Shown one piece after another: positions 1-11,446 of a stretch of DNA of 64,000 bases (positions are counted from its first letter, which is position 1; every line of letters begins with the position of its first letter). Both the position numbers and the translations under genes were made by a program. The stretch comes from Mycobacterium sp. IS-1742 (GTDB taxonomy: Bacteria > Actinomycetota > Actinomycetes > Mycobacteriales > Mycobacteriaceae). The DNA lies in assembly GCF_001500125.1 (NCBI RefSeq), contig NZ_LQIV01000004.1:1-64000 (forward strand). The letters run 5' to 3'. The notes beneath the pieces were generated by a model that saw only the letters and a list, made by a program, of their open reading frames with translations, was not told where the DNA came from and did no database searches.

Positions 1-28
1 GGGTGGAAAAGTAGGACACCGCCGAACA
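1..28 (+). rRNA. rrf: 5S ribosomal RNA, 3' end only
   Basis: The first 28 bases match the mycobacterial 5S rRNA 3' end as I know it (GGTGGAAAAGTAGGACACCG followed by CCGAACA). The rest lies outside the window. A strong hairpin terminator follows 8 bases later, as expected for the end of an rrn operon. In M. tuberculosis the rrn operon lies elsewhere, but an rrn operon beside this locus is plausible in fast growers. The identification rests on 28 bases. Confidence 0.8.
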
Positions 29-36
29 CCCTTTCC

Positions 37-79
37 CCTCGGCCCTCCGACCACAATCGGAGGGCCGAGGCATTTCTTT
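37..79 (+). terminator. Rho-independent terminator of the rRNA operon
   Basis: A perfect 14-bp stem (CCTCGGCCCTCCGA at 37-50 pairing with 57-70) closes a 6-base loop and is followed by the T-rich tail CATTTCTTT (71-79). It ends the rRNA transcript before the next gene starts at 151. Confidence 0.9.
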
Positions 80-150
80 CATCAATGGCGAATTGTCGGC
101 AATTCACGCCGGCACGTAAACTCGCGGCGGGGCGACAGCGAGAGGTATAC

Positions 151-978
151 GTGAGCGAGGACAGGCAGCCGGGTGGACGCGACGAACGTCGCCCGCGGCG
201 GACGTCGAACTCGAGTGGGCCCCGCCGGCCCCGCGATCAGCGCGCCGCGCCGCGGACCTCCGGTCCCCACCGTGCCCGCTCCTCGCAGCCCCGAACCGCA
301 TCGGACACACCGCGATTCGACGGCCCCCCGATTCCCCCGGAGATCGAGGCGAAGCAACTCGCGCCCGAGATCCGCGGCGAACTCACGACTCTGGACCGCT
401 ACACCGCCGACGCGGTCGCGAGGCACCTCGTCGCGGCGGGTGAACTGCTCGACGACGATCCCGAGGCTGCGCTTGCCCACGCCCGCGCCGCCCGCGCCCG
501 CTCCGGCCGGATCGCCGCGGTGCGTGAAGCGGTCGGGATCGCCGCCTACCACTGCGGCGACTGGGCGCAGGCACTCGCGGAACTGCGGGCCGCCCGCCGC
601 ATGGGCAGCAAGTCCCCGCTGCTGCCGCTGATCGCCGACTGCGAACGCGGCGTCGGACGCCCCGAACGCGCGATCGAGCTGGCGCGTGGCCCCGAAGCCG
701 ATCAGCTCACCGGCGACGACGCCGACGAGCTCAAGATCGTCGTGGCCGGCGCCCGGTCGGACCTCGGACAACTCGAACAGGCGCTCGCCGTGCTGTCCAC
801 GCCGCAACTGGATCCGTCGCGGCGCGGGCCGACCGCCGCCCGGCTGTTCTACGTCTACGCCGACACGCTTCTCGCGCTCGGCCGCACCCAGGATGCGCTG
901 CAGTGGTTCCTCAACGCCGCGGCCGCCGACGTGGAAGGCGTCACCGACGCCGAGGACCGGATAACGGAACTCAGCTGA
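151..978 (+). CDS. Tetratricopeptide-repeat protein (Rv1691-like)
   Basis: Encodes 275 aa from GTG 151, preceded by GAGAGG. An in-frame ATG at 85 exists, but the added residues read as low-quality sequence over the terminator tail. The first 60 residues are Arg/Pro/Ser-rich and probably disordered. From about residue 75 on there are helical TPR-like repeats (for example LLDDDPEAALAHARAARAR, then ALAVLSTPQLDPSRRGPTAA). It probably acts as a protein-interaction scaffold; the partner is unknown. It is the first gene of the Rv1691-Rv1696-like run and ends one base before the HAD gene. The family is conserved in mycobacteria; function is not established. Confidence 0.85.
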   Translation: MSEDRQPGGRDERRPRRTSNSSGPRRPRDQRAAPRTSGPHRARSSQPRTASDTPRFDGPPIPPEIEAKQLAPEIRGELTTLDRYTADAVARHLVAAGELLDDDPEAALAHARAARARSGRIAAVREAVGIAAYHCGDWAQALAELRAARRMGSKSPLLPLIADCERGVGRPERAIELARGPEADQLTGDDADELKIVVAGARSDLGQLEQALAVLSTPQLDPSRRGPTAARLFYVYADTLLALGRTQDALQWFLNAAAADVEGVTDAEDRITELS

Positions 979-979
979 C

Positions 980-1996
980 GTGACAAGCCTTGTGCAGCAA
1001 CACGATTGTCTGCTCCTGGACCTCGACGGCACCGTGTTTCGCGGTCATGAGCCGACCACGGGTGCCGTCGACAGCCTCGCCGGACTCAGTGCGCGGGTCC
1101 TCTACGTCACCAACAACGCCTCGCGCAGCCCCGGCGACGTCGCGCACCATCTCGTCGAGTTGGGGTTCGCGGCGGATTCCGACGACGTGGTGACCAGTGC
1201 GCAGAGCGCAGCCCATCTGCTCGCCGGTCAGCTCTCCGCAGGCGCGCGGGTGCTGGTCGTCGGGACCGAGGCGCTGGCGGCCGAGGTCGCTCTCGTGGGA
1301 TTGACCCCGGTCCGGCAGTTCGCCGACGACCCCGCGGCCGTCGTGCAGGGCCACAACCCGGAAACGGCGTGGGCGGACCTCGCCGAGGCGGCGCTGGCGT
1401 TGCGCGCGGGCGCGATGTGGGTGGCGGCCAACGTCGACCTGACCCTGCCGTCGGAGCGGGGACTGTTGCCGGGCAACGGTTCGATGGTCGCCGCACTGCA
1501 GGCCGCGACCGCGCGCGAACCGCAGGTGGCCGGCAAGCCGCAGCCGACGCTGATGCGAGATGCCCTGAGCCGTGGGGATTTTCAGGCGCCACTGGTGATC
1601 GGCGACCGACTGGACACCGACATCGCCGGCGCCATTGCGGCCTCCCTGCCGAGCCTGATGGTGCTCAGCGGCGTCAGCACCGCCGACGAGGTGCTGCGCG
1701 CGGTGCCTCGGGAGCGGCCCGACTACATCGCGGAGGATCTGCGCTCGCTCGAGACGCCGGCCGACGATCTGCGGGTGGGTCCACATCCGGGCTGGCGTGT
1801 GGACGTGGAGGACGGGGGCGTGACCGTCCACGCGGACGGCGCCGACCGAGGAGACGACCTGTCGGTGCTGCGCGCGACCGCGCACGTGGTCTGGCGGTCG
1901 GAGCTGGCGGGCACACCGTTCGCGGTGCGCGCGGGTGACGACACCGCGGCCGCCGCGCTGCGGCGCTGGTCGCTGCTCAGCGACGCGATCGACTAG
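980..1996 (+). CDS. HAD-superfamily (class IIA) sugar-phosphatase-like hydrolase (Rv1692-like)
   Basis: Encodes 338 aa from GTG 980, one base after the previous stop. HAD motif I is LLLDLDGTVFRG near residue 12, with the two Asp of DxD. A class IIA cap lies in the middle, and GKPQP plus GDRLDTDI (about residues 180-220) give the motif III/IV lysine and acidic metal ligands. The NagD/phosphoglycolate-phosphatase type is likely; in M. tuberculosis Rv1692 is described as a glycerol-3-phosphate phosphatase in glycerophospholipid recycling. About 75 C-terminal residues (WRVDVEDGGVTVHADG onward) extend beyond the HAD core, as in the mycobacterial homologues. Confidence 0.88.
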   Translation: MTSLVQQHDCLLLDLDGTVFRGHEPTTGAVDSLAGLSARVLYVTNNASRSPGDVAHHLVELGFAADSDDVVTSAQSAAHLLAGQLSAGARVLVVGTEALAAEVALVGLTPVRQFADDPAAVVQGHNPETAWADLAEAALALRAGAMWVAANVDLTLPSERGLLPGNGSMVAALQAATAREPQVAGKPQPTLMRDALSRGDFQAPLVIGDRLDTDIAGAIAASLPSLMVLSGVSTADEVLRAVPRERPDYIAEDLRSLETPADDLRVGPHPGWRVDVEDGGVTVHADGADRGDDLSVLRATAHVVWRSELAGTPFAVRAGDDTAAAALRRWSLLSDAID

Positions 1997-2009
1997 CGTG
2001 GCTGTCGAC

Positions 2010-2183
2010 ATGAGTAACGACCCCGATCAGCTTCGTATCCAGGTCGCGGCCCTGCTCGCCGACCTGCCCGAACCGGATCACGCCGGTGACCTCGCCGACA
2101 GCGATATCGACACCGTCGCCGCGCGCTTGGAGGAGGCGCACGATCTGCTCGTGCAGGCGCTGGCGGCGGTCGAGAAGGGCTGA
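2010..2183 (+). CDS. Small conserved protein (Rv1693-like)
   Basis: Encodes 57 aa (MSNDPDQLRIQVAALLADLP...). GTG 1998 is an alternative in-frame start four codons upstream and lies against the HAD stop. The protein is acidic and helical, with a C-terminal amphipathic helix (AARLEEAHDLLVQALAAVEK) that suggests a coiled-coil or dimerising peptide. It sits between the HAD gene and tlyA exactly as Rv1693 does. No function can be read from the sequence. Confidence 0.75.
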   Translation: MSNDPDQLRIQVAALLADLPEPDHAGDLADSDIDTVAARLEEAHDLLVQALAAVEKG

Positions 2184-2189
2184 GCGCTC

Positions 2190-2999
2190 GTGACGCGGCG
2201 CGCACGAGTCGACGCCGAGCTGGTCCGCCGGGGGTTGGCCCGGTCGCGTCAACAGGCCGCCGAGCTCATCGGCGCAGGCCGGGTCACGGTCGACGGTATG
2301 CCGGCGGCCAAACCGGCGACCGCGGTCGCGGTCACCGCGCACATCGCCGTCGACACCGCGGACGAACGATCCTGGGTGTCGAGAGGCGCGCACAAACTCA
2401 TCGGGGCCCTGGACGCCTTCGGCCTCGACGTCACGGGTCGGCGCGGACTCGACGCCGGGGCGTCGACGGGCGGTTTCACCGAGGTGCTGCTCGACCGCGG
2501 CGCCCGTGAGGTCGTCGCCGTCGACGTCGGATACGGCCAGCTGGCGTGGTCGCTGCGCTCGGACCCTCGCGTGGTGGTCGTCGAGCGCACCAACGTGCGC
2601 GAACTCGGCCCCGACATGATCGGCGGCCCCGTCGACGTCGTGGTGGCGGACCTGTCGTTCATCTCGCTGGCGACGGTTCTGCCCGCGCTGACCGCATGCG
2701 CGTCGCCCGACGCCGATATCGTTCCCATGGTGAAGCCGCAGTTCGAGGTCGGCAAGGACCGGGTGGGCGCGGGTGGCGTCGTCTCCGCGCCCGAGTTGCG
2801 CGCGGAGTCGGTGCTGTCCGTGGCGGCCAGGGCGGCGGGGCTCGGCTGGCAGACGGTCGGCGTGACCGCGAGCCCGTTGCCGGGCCCGTCGGGCAACGTC
2901 GAATACTTCTTGTGGCTGCGGGCCCGCACGGACAGCGGGCTGGGCGGCGACGACCTCGAGCAGGCGGTGCGGCGCGCCGTCACGGAAGGACCGCAATGA
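2190..2999 (+). CDS. tlyA: TlyA, 16S/23S rRNA 2'-O-methyltransferase (hemolysin A family)
   Basis: Encodes 269 aa from GTG 2190. An N-terminal S4 RNA-binding domain ([20 protein letters not shown], residues ~5-60) precedes an FtsJ-like Rossmann methyltransferase domain with SAM motif [14 protein letters not shown] near residue 90 and VADLSFISL further on. TlyA methylates 16S C1409 and 23S C1920, which makes ribosomes sensitive to capreomycin and viomycin. Its length is that of M. tuberculosis TlyA (268 aa). The stop overlaps the nadK start (ATGA), so the two are translationally coupled. Confidence 0.97.
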   Translation: MTRRARVDAELVRRGLARSRQQAAELIGAGRVTVDGMPAAKPATAVAVTAHIAVDTADERSWVSRGAHKLIGALDAFGLDVTGRRGLDAGASTGGFTEVLLDRGAREVVAVDVGYGQLAWSLRSDPRVVVVERTNVRELGPDMIGGPVDVVVADLSFISLATVLPALTACASPDADIVPMVKPQFEVGKDRVGAGGVVSAPELRAESVLSVAARAAGLGWQTVGVTASPLPGPSGNVEYFLWLRARTDSGLGGDDLEQAVRRAVTEGPQ

Positions 3000-3919
3000 C
3001 GTTTGAACGCACCATCCTGTTGGTGGTTCACACGGGACGCGAGGATGCCACCGAGGTCGCCCGACGGGTGCAGAAGGTGCTGAGCGACAACAACATCGGC
3101 CTTCGGGTTCTGGCTGCCGAGGCAGTCGACCGGGGTCCGGTGCACCTGTCGCCCGACGACATGCGCGCGCTCGGCGTCGACATCGACGTCGTCGACGCCG
3201 ACGAACGGGCCGCCGAAGGGTGCGAGCTCGTGCTGGTACTCGGCGGCGACGGCACCTTCCTCCGCGCGGCCGAACTCGCCCGCAACGTCGAGATCCCCGT
3301 GCTCGGGGTGAACCTCGGACGCATCGGGTTCCTGGCCGAGGCCGAGGCCGAGGCGATCGACGCCGTGCTCGACCACGTCGTCCGCCGGGACTACCGCGTC
3401 GAGGAGAGGATGACCCTCGACGTGGCCGTGCGCGCGGAAGGGCACCTCCTCACCAGGGGTTGGGCGCTCAACGAGGCCAGCCTCGAGAAGGGCCCGCGCC
3501 TGGGCGTGCTCGGCGTGGTCGTGGAGATCGACGGCCGGCCGGTGTCGGCGTTCGGCTGCGACGGTGTGCTGGTGTCGACCCCGACCGGTTCCACCGCGTA
3601 CGCGTTCTCGGCGGGCGGGCCGGTGCTGTGGCCCGACCTCGAGGCGATTCTGGTGGTGCCCAACAATGCCCACGCGTTGTTCGCCCGGCCGATGGTGACC
3701 AGCCCGGACGCCACGATCGCGATCGAGATCGAAGCCGGTGGACACGACGCCCTGGTGTTCTGCGACGGCCGCCGCGAGATGGTGGTGCCGGCCGGCGGGC
3801 GGCTCGAGGTGACCCGCTGCGGGACGCCGCTGAAGTGGGTCCGCCTCGACAGCGCACCGTTCACCGACCGTCTGGTGCGCAAGTTCCGGCTCCCCGTCAC
3901 CGGCTGGCGGGGGCAGTAA
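2996..3919 (+). CDS. nadK: NAD kinase
   Basis: Encodes 307 aa, the same length as M. tuberculosis PpnK (Rv1695). The start ATG 2996 overlaps the tlyA stop and follows GGAAGGA with good spacing. It phosphorylates NAD to NADP using ATP or polyphosphate. The catalytic GGDGT motif is in [15 protein letters not shown] (about residue 80), the conserved glycine/serine stretch [15 protein letters not shown] is near residue 195, and a beta-rich C-terminal domain follows. It is in an operon with tlyA and recN. Confidence 0.97.
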   Translation: MTFERTILLVVHTGREDATEVARRVQKVLSDNNIGLRVLAAEAVDRGPVHLSPDDMRALGVDIDVVDADERAAEGCELVLVLGGDGTFLRAAELARNVEIPVLGVNLGRIGFLAEAEAEAIDAVLDHVVRRDYRVEERMTLDVAVRAEGHLLTRGWALNEASLEKGPRLGVLGVVVEIDGRPVSAFGCDGVLVSTPTGSTAYAFSAGGPVLWPDLEAILVVPNNAHALFARPMVTSPDATIAIEIEAGGHDALVFCDGRREMVVPAGGRLEVTRCGTPLKWVRLDSAPFTDRLVRKFRLPVTGWRGQ

Positions 3920-3924
3920 CCCAC

Positions 3925-5688
3925 GTGCTGTCGGAAATCCGCATCGAGTCCCTCGGCGCGATCAGCGCTGCCACCGCCGAATTCGACCGCGGTCTCACCG
4001 TGCTCACCGGTGAGACCGGAGCAGGCAAGACCATGGTGGTCACCGGGCTGCACCTGCTCGGCGGGGCGCGCGCCGACCCGAACCGCGTCCGGTCGGGCGC
4101 CGAGCGCGCCGTGGTCGAGGGCCGGTTCTCGACCGCCGACCTCGGCGACGACGTCGCGCGCCGCGTCGACGACCTGCTCGACGCGTCGGGTGCCGAACGC
4201 GACGACGACGGCAGCGTCATCGCCGCTCGCTCGGTCAGCAAGGACGGACCGTCACGGGCCTACCTCGGGGGCCGCAGCGTCCCGGCGAAGTCGCTGGGCA
4301 CCTTCACCACCGAACTCCTCACGCTGCACGGCCAGAACGACCAGTTGCGTCTCATGCGGCCCGACGAACAGCGCGCAGCCCTCGACCGCTTCGCCGCGGT
4401 CGACAAACCGCTGCGCCGCTACCGCGCCGCGAAGGACGAATGGCTCACCGCCCGCCGCGACCTGGCCGACCGCCGGCGGCGCGAGCGCGAACTCGCCCAG
4501 GAGGCCGACCGGCTCAAGTTCGGACTCGGTGAGATCGACGCCGTCGACCCCTCGCCGGGGGAGGACGACGCCCTCGTCGACGACATCCGGCGACTCTCGG
4601 AACTCGACGCGTTGCGTGAGGCCGCCCTGACCGCGCGCTCGGCGCTGACGGGCGCCGACGACGACCCCACCGGGGACGCGCTGTCGGCGGCCAGCCTCGC
4701 CGCGCAGGCGAAATCAGCACTCGAGGGAACCGACGAACCCACCCTCCGGTCACTGGCCGCCCAACTCGCCGAGGCGGTCGCCGTGATCGGGGATGTCGCC
4801 GGTGAGCTCGGCGAATACCTCGGCGCGCTGCCCACCGACGCCAGCACCCTCGAGACCAAGCTGGCGCGTCAGGCCGAACTGCGCACGCTCACACGCAAAT
4901 ACGCCGCCGACATCGACGGGGTGCTGGCCTGGGCGCAGGAGTCCCGCGAACGGCTCGACCAGCTCGACGTGTCGGAGGAGGCGCTGGCCGGGTTGGAACG
5001 GCGGGTCGGTGAGCTCGAAACGGAGGTCGTCGCGGCGGCGGCGGATCTGACCAAGGCCCGGCTCAAGGCCGCGAAGGGGCTGGCCAAGGCGGTTACCGCC
5101 GAGCTGGGTGGTCTGGCGATGGCCGGGGCGGAGTTCACGGTCGGCGTCGCGCCGCTGGCCGTCCGCGCCGACGACTCGGCGCCGCTGACGCTGCCCGGCG
5201 GCGTCGTCGTGCACGCCGGTCACGACGGTGTCGACGCCGTCGACTTCGGGTTCGCCGCGCACCGCGGAACCGACGTGCTGCCGCTGTCGAAGAGCGCATC
5301 GGGCGGCGAGCTGTCGCGGGTGATGCTCGCGATCGAGGTCGTGCTGGCCGCCTCGGCGGAGGGCACCACCATGGTTTTCGACGAAGTCGACGCCGGCGTC
5401 GGGGGTCGCGCCGCCGTCCAGATCGGCAGGCGCCTGGCTCGGCTGGCCCGCACCCACCAGGTCATCGTCGTCACGCATCTGCCCCAGGTCGCCGCGTACG
5501 CCGACGCCCACCTGGTGGTCGACAGCGGTGGGCGGGGCAAGGCCAGTGTGGTCCGCCGCATCGACGATGACGACCGGGTCGCCGAACTGGCCCGCATGCT
5601 GGCGGGGCTCGGTGAAAGCGACAGCGGCCGGGCCCACGCACGGGAGCTGCTCGACGCCGCGCGGGCCGAGGCCGCCGACGCCCGTTGA
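3925..5688 (+). CDS. recN: DNA repair protein RecN
   Basis: Encodes 587 aa from GTG 3925, five bases after nadK, matching the length of M. tuberculosis RecN. It is an SMC-like ATPase in double-strand-break repair. Walker A TGETGAGKT is near residue 28, a long central coiled coil spans about residues 150-380, signature SGGELSR is near 460, and Walker B VFDEVDAGVGG is near 484. It ends three bases before the convergent TetR gene, with no room for a terminator between them. Confidence 0.97.
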   Translation: MLSEIRIESLGAISAATAEFDRGLTVLTGETGAGKTMVVTGLHLLGGARADPNRVRSGAERAVVEGRFSTADLGDDVARRVDDLLDASGAERDDDGSVIAARSVSKDGPSRAYLGGRSVPAKSLGTFTTELLTLHGQNDQLRLMRPDEQRAALDRFAAVDKPLRRYRAAKDEWLTARRDLADRRRRERELAQEADRLKFGLGEIDAVDPSPGEDDALVDDIRRLSELDALREAALTARSALTGADDDPTGDALSAASLAAQAKSALEGTDEPTLRSLAAQLAEAVAVIGDVAGELGEYLGALPTDASTLETKLARQAELRTLTRKYAADIDGVLAWAQESRERLDQLDVSEEALAGLERRVGELETEVVAAAADLTKARLKAAKGLAKAVTAELGGLAMAGAEFTVGVAPLAVRADDSAPLTLPGGVVVHAGHDGVDAVDFGFAAHRGTDVLPLSKSASGGELSRVMLAIEVVLAASAEGTTMVFDEVDAGVGGRAAVQIGRRLARLARTHQVIVVTHLPQVAAYADAHLVVDSGGRGKASVVRRIDDDDRVAELARMLAGLGESDSGRAHARELLDAARAEAADAR

Positions 5689-5691
5689 TCG

Positions 5692-6261
5692 TCAGCGTCC
5701 GAGGACGGTGTCGACGAGGGTCGAGATGAAGCGGGCGTCGGGTGCGTCGGCCGTCATGAGACACCGGTAGAAGACGGCGCCGGACAGTGCCAGCGACGCC
5801 GAGTCCGGATCCACAGACCGCACCTCACCCGCTCGCACCGCCTCGGCGATGGTGTCGGTCAACCGCCTGCGGCGCTGTGCCGAGTACGCGTGCAGATGGG
5901 CGCGCATGCCGGTGTCCACATCGGCGGCATGGATCAGCGCCGGGATGGCCGCCGACACCGCGGAGTCGGACAGCGCGCCGGCCAGGTGGGTCAACAGCAG
6001 TTCGATCCGCTGCCGAAAGGTGCCGGCCGGGATGGCCGACGCCGGGTCGGGTTGGGTGTTGAGGGTGCGAAGAGCGTCGGTGAGCAGCGCCGCCTTGTCC
6101 GGCCAGTGCCGGTAGACGGTGCTGCGCCCCACGCCTGCGCGGGTCGCCACCGCGTCCATGCGGAACCCGGCATATCCCGACGCGGCGAACTCCTCGAGTG
6201 CCGCGCGGCAGATGACTCGGCGCGAGTGCTCGACGCGCGGGTCGGGCGGGCGCTCAACCAC
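5692..6261 (-). CDS. TetR-family transcriptional regulator
   Basis: Encodes 189 aa from GTG 6261. The N-terminal helix-turn-helix is clear (VATRAGVGRSTVYRHWPDK, about residues 38-56), followed by a helical ligand-binding domain. It is divergent from the VOC/glyoxalase gene at 6324. The 62-bp gap holds a palindrome (6267-6278), so it probably represses itself and its neighbour. This pair is absent between recN and the Rv1697 homologue in M. tuberculosis, so it is a local insertion. The ligand cannot be predicted. Confidence 0.92.
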   Translation of the reverse strand: MVERPPDPRVEHSRRVICRAALEEFAASGYAGFRMDAVATRAGVGRSTVYRHWPDKAALLTDALRTLNTQPDPASAIPAGTFRQRIELLLTHLAGALSDSAVSAAIPALIHAADVDTGMRAHLHAYSAQRRRRLTDTIAEAVRAGEVRSVDPDSASLALSGAVFYRCLMTADAPDARFISTLVDTVLGR

Positions 6262-6266
6262 CGTGA

Positions 6267-6278
6267 AACAGTTCTGTT
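6267..6278. promoter_or_regulatory. Candidate TetR operator in a divergent promoter region
   Basis: AACAG-TT-CTGTT is a perfect 5-bp inverted repeat with a 2-base spacer, next to the 6-bp palindrome CTATAG (6279-6284). It lies just upstream of the TetR start and 46 bases before the VOC gene. Its role as the autoregulatory operator is inferred from position. Confidence 0.45.
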
Positions 6279-6323
6279 CTATAGCGAGACATGAGCGTAT
6301 CGTAACCCCCAGGAGGTGCGAAG

Positions 6324-6704
6324 ATGACCGAGACGCGTATTCGTTACATCGTCGACGACGTCGACGCTGCGGTCGACTTCTACACCCGGCATCTGGGGTT
6401 CGAGGTTCGGATGAGACCCGGTCCGGGCTTCGCGATGATCGTCCGGGAGGACCTCTGCCTCCTACTCAACTCCCCGGATGGGGGCGGTGGCGCGGGTCGT
6501 TCGCCGGTGCCCGGCGACAGACCGGAACCCGGCGGGTGGAACCGCTTCCAGATCCAGGTCGACGATCTCGCCGCCGCGGTGGAGGACATGCGTCGCAGCG
6601 GTGTGCGCGTCCATGGCGACATCGTCACGGGCCGTGGCGGCAGACAGGCACTCGTGCTCGATCCCGCGGGCAACAAGGTGGAACTGTTCGAGGCCTTCGG
6701 CTGA
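6324..6704 (+). CDS. VOC-family (glyoxalase/bleomycin-resistance-like) protein
   Basis: Encodes 126 aa with an excellent AGGAGG at 6311-6316. The single vicinal-oxygen-chelate domain shows the usual pattern: RYIVDDVDAAVDFYTRHLGF at the start, LLLNSPDGGGGAG in the middle, and WNRFQIQVDDLAAAVEDMR before the terminal DPAGNKVELFE. The last motif supplies the typical C-terminal metal-ligand Glu. Possible roles are lyase, dioxygenase or drug/aldehyde binding; the substrate is unknown. It is probably controlled by the divergent TetR regulator. Confidence 0.88.
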   Translation: MTETRIRYIVDDVDAAVDFYTRHLGFEVRMRPGPGFAMIVREDLCLLLNSPDGGGGAGRSPVPGDRPEPGGWNRFQIQVDDLAAAVEDMRRSGVRVHGDIVTGRGGRQALVLDPAGNKVELFEAFG

Positions 6705-6802
6705 CCACGACGTGGGACGCATGTGACAGAACGTAACTTCTGAGGCAGATGTTACGGCGCGCCTCCACCTCTACTTGAGGGTTCGCCGACAGAATCGCCG
6801 AC

Positions 6803-7987
6803 ATGAAGATGTCAGCGCTGCTCACCCGTAATGCCAGTTCACGGCCGGGAATCACCGGCACCGCCCGCGTGGACCGCGACATCGACCGGCTGCTGCGGCG
6901 CATCGGCCCCGGTGACATCGTGGTCATCGACGCGCTCGACCTCGACCGGATCACGGCCGACGCACTGGTGGAGGCCCGGGTGGCGGGCGTGGTCAATGCG
7001 TCCCCGTCGATCTCCGGGCGCTATCCCAACCTCGGGCCCGAGGTGCTGGTGGCCAACGGGATCGCGCTGATCGACGAAACCGGCCCCGAGGTCTTCAAGA
7101 AGGTCAAGGACGGCCACCGGGTGCGTCTGCACAACGGCGGCGTCTACTCCGGTGACCGGCGCCTGATCGCGGGCAGCGAGCGCACCGACCACGAGATCCA
7201 TGAGTTGATGCACGAGGCCAAGAGCGGGCTGGTCGCGCACCTCGAGGCCTTCGCGGGCAACACCATCGAGTTCATCCGCAGCGAGAGCCCGTTGCTCATC
7301 GACGGTATCGGCATCCCGGACATCGACGTCGACCTCAACCGCCGCCACGTGGTGATCGTCGCCGAGGAACCGCACGCCGCCGACGATCTCAAGGCGCTCA
7401 AACCGTTCATCAAGGAGTACCAGCCCGTGCTGGTCGGAGTCGGCACCGGTGCCGACATCCTGCGCAAGGCCGGATACCGTCCCGCCCTCATCGTCGGCGA
7501 CCCCGACCGCATGAGCGCCGAGGTGCTGCGCAGCGGCGCCCAGGTGGTGCTGCCGGCCGACGCCGACGGTCACGCCGCGGGTCTGGAGCGCATCCAGGAC
7601 CTCGGTGTGGGGGCGATGACGTTCCCGGCCGCGGGTTCGGCCGCCGACCTCGCGCTGCTGCTGTGCGATCACCATGGCGCGTCGCTGATCGTCACGGTCG
7701 GTCACACCGCCAGCATCGAGGAGTTCTTCGATCGCAACCGTCAGCGCAGCAACCCGTCGACGTTCCTGACCCGCCTCAAGGTGGGGGAGAAGCTCGTCGA
7801 CGCGAAAGCCGTTGCGACGCTGTACCGCAGCCGGGTGTCCGGCGGCGCGATCGCGCTGCTCATCCTGGCCATGCTGGTCGCGGTCATCGCGGCGTTGTGG
7901 GTCTCACGGGCCGACGCCGCGGTCATCGAGTGGATCCAGCAGTACTGGAATCAGCTGGTGCTCTGGGCCCAGGGCCTGGTCAGTTAG
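6803..7987 (+). CDS. steA: SteA, cytokinesis/septation membrane protein (Rv1697-like)
   Basis: Encodes 394 aa; M. tuberculosis Rv1697 has a similar length. ATG 6809 is a possible second start. A large soluble domain resembles the thiamine-pyrophosphokinase fold (for example LVGVGTGADILRKAGY and LIVGDPDRM near residues 210-235). It is followed by one C-terminal membrane helix, GGAIALLILAMLVAVIAAL (about 350-370). In Corynebacterium, SteA pairs with SteB and supports cell division and envelope integrity. The SteB homologue follows 9 bases downstream, so the two form an operon. Confidence 0.93.
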   Translation: MKMSALLTRNASSRPGITGTARVDRDIDRLLRRIGPGDIVVIDALDLDRITADALVEARVAGVVNASPSISGRYPNLGPEVLVANGIALIDETGPEVFKKVKDGHRVRLHNGGVYSGDRRLIAGSERTDHEIHELMHEAKSGLVAHLEAFAGNTIEFIRSESPLLIDGIGIPDIDVDLNRRHVVIVAEEPHAADDLKALKPFIKEYQPVLVGVGTGADILRKAGYRPALIVGDPDRMSAEVLRSGAQVVLPADADGHAAGLERIQDLGVGAMTFPAAGSAADLALLLCDHHGASLIVTVGHTASIEEFFDRNRQRSNPSTFLTRLKVGEKLVDAKAVATLYRSRVSGGAIALLILAMLVAVIAALWVSRADAAVIEWIQQYWNQLVLWAQGLVS

Positions 7988-7996
7988 GCGGTCACG

Positions 7997-8938
7997 GTGA
8001 TATCCCTGCGCGCACACGCGATCTCGCTGGCGGCGGTGTTCCTGGCGTTGGCCATCGGTGTCGCGCTGGGATCGGGACTGTTGTCGAACACGGTGTTGTC
8101 CGGCCTGCAGGACGACAAGCAGGATCTGCAGAACCAGATCAACGTGCTCACCGATGAGAAGAACGCACTGAACCAACGGCTCAGCGCGGCAGACGAATTC
8201 GACGCGCAGATCGCCCCGCGTGTCCTTCGTGACACTCTCGGCGGCAAGTCGGTGGTGCTGTTCCGCACGCCGGACGCCTCCGACGACGACGTCGACGCGC
8301 TGACCCGGTCGATCGGACAGGCCGGGGGGACGGTCGGCGGCACGGTGACACTCACCCAGGAGTTCGTGGAGGCCAACTCCGCCGAAAAGCTCCTGTCGGT
8401 GGTCAACTCGCCGATCCTGCCCGCCGGAAAGCAACTCAGCACCGCCTCGGTCGATCAGGGTTCACAGGCCGGGGATCTGCTCGGCATCGCCCTGCTGCTC
8501 GACAAGGACCCGGCGGCACCGGTCGTGAGCGACGGCGAACGCGACACCGTGCTCACCGCGCTGCGCGACACCGGGTTCCTGACCTTCGGCGCCGAACCCG
8601 TGCGCGCCGCGAACACGGCGCTCGTGGTCACCGGCGGCGCCCTCGGCGACGATGCGGGCAACCGCGGGGCAACGGTGGCGCGGTTCGCGGCCGGGCTTGC
8701 CGAACACGGATCCGGCACCGTCCTGGTGGGCCGGGACGGGTCCGCCTCGGGCACCGGCGCGGTCGCGGTGACGAGGTCGGACACGGCGTTGGCGAGCGCG
8801 GTCAGCACGGTTGACGACGTGGACACCGAATCGGGACGGATCACCACGGTGCTCGCGCTGGCCGATCTGATCGGCGGCGCCCGGCCCGGCCAGTACGGAG
8901 TCGGGCAGGGGGCGGGGTCGGTCACGCTCGCCCAGTGA
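7997..8938 (+). CDS. mctB: MctB/SteB-type copper-transport and septation protein (Rv1698-like)
   Basis: Encodes 313 aa from GTG 7997. One N-terminal membrane helix (ISLAAVFLALAIGVALGSG, residues 8-26) is followed by a coiled coil (QDDKQDLQNQINVLTDEKNA, about 36-60) and a periplasmic domain. M. tuberculosis Rv1698 (MctB) limits intracellular copper; the corynebacterial homologue SteB is the partner of SteA. Both roles are known for the family, and which dominates here cannot be told from sequence. It follows steA and precedes pyrG, as in M. tuberculosis. Confidence 0.93.
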   Translation: MISLRAHAISLAAVFLALAIGVALGSGLLSNTVLSGLQDDKQDLQNQINVLTDEKNALNQRLSAADEFDAQIAPRVLRDTLGGKSVVLFRTPDASDDDVDALTRSIGQAGGTVGGTVTLTQEFVEANSAEKLLSVVNSPILPAGKQLSTASVDQGSQAGDLLGIALLLDKDPAAPVVSDGERDTVLTALRDTGFLTFGAEPVRAANTALVVTGGALGDDAGNRGATVARFAAGLAEHGSGTVLVGRDGSASGTGAVAVTRSDTALASAVSTVDDVDTESGRITTVLALADLIGGARPGQYGVGQGAGSVTLAQ

Positions 8939-8976
8939 GGCCCGGCGCGCCACCGACGACCTGTCGGAGTCGGTGT

Positions 8977-8982
8977 TAAGGT
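8977..8982 (+). promoter_or_regulatory. -10 element of the pyrG promoter
   Basis: TAAGGT fits the mycobacterial TANNNT -10. It lies about 82 bases before the pyrG start, giving a predicted leader of roughly 75 bases that ends in GGAGG (9053-9057). No good -35 is visible. Confidence 0.5.
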
Positions 8983-9060
8983 GGGGTTCCGTGGGTCGGC
9001 AGGCCCCAAAGCTAGGACAAAGCCTAGAAAAGTAAGCCCTGCCCGTCGTCACGGAGGTAG

Positions 9061-11445
<2,385 letters not shown>

Positions 11446-11446
<1 letters not shown>

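Noticed and set aside
2249..3745. 498-aa ORF on the minus strand
   Set aside because: It is the antisense of tlyA and nadK, with no motif and the composition of a shadow frame in GC-rich DNA.
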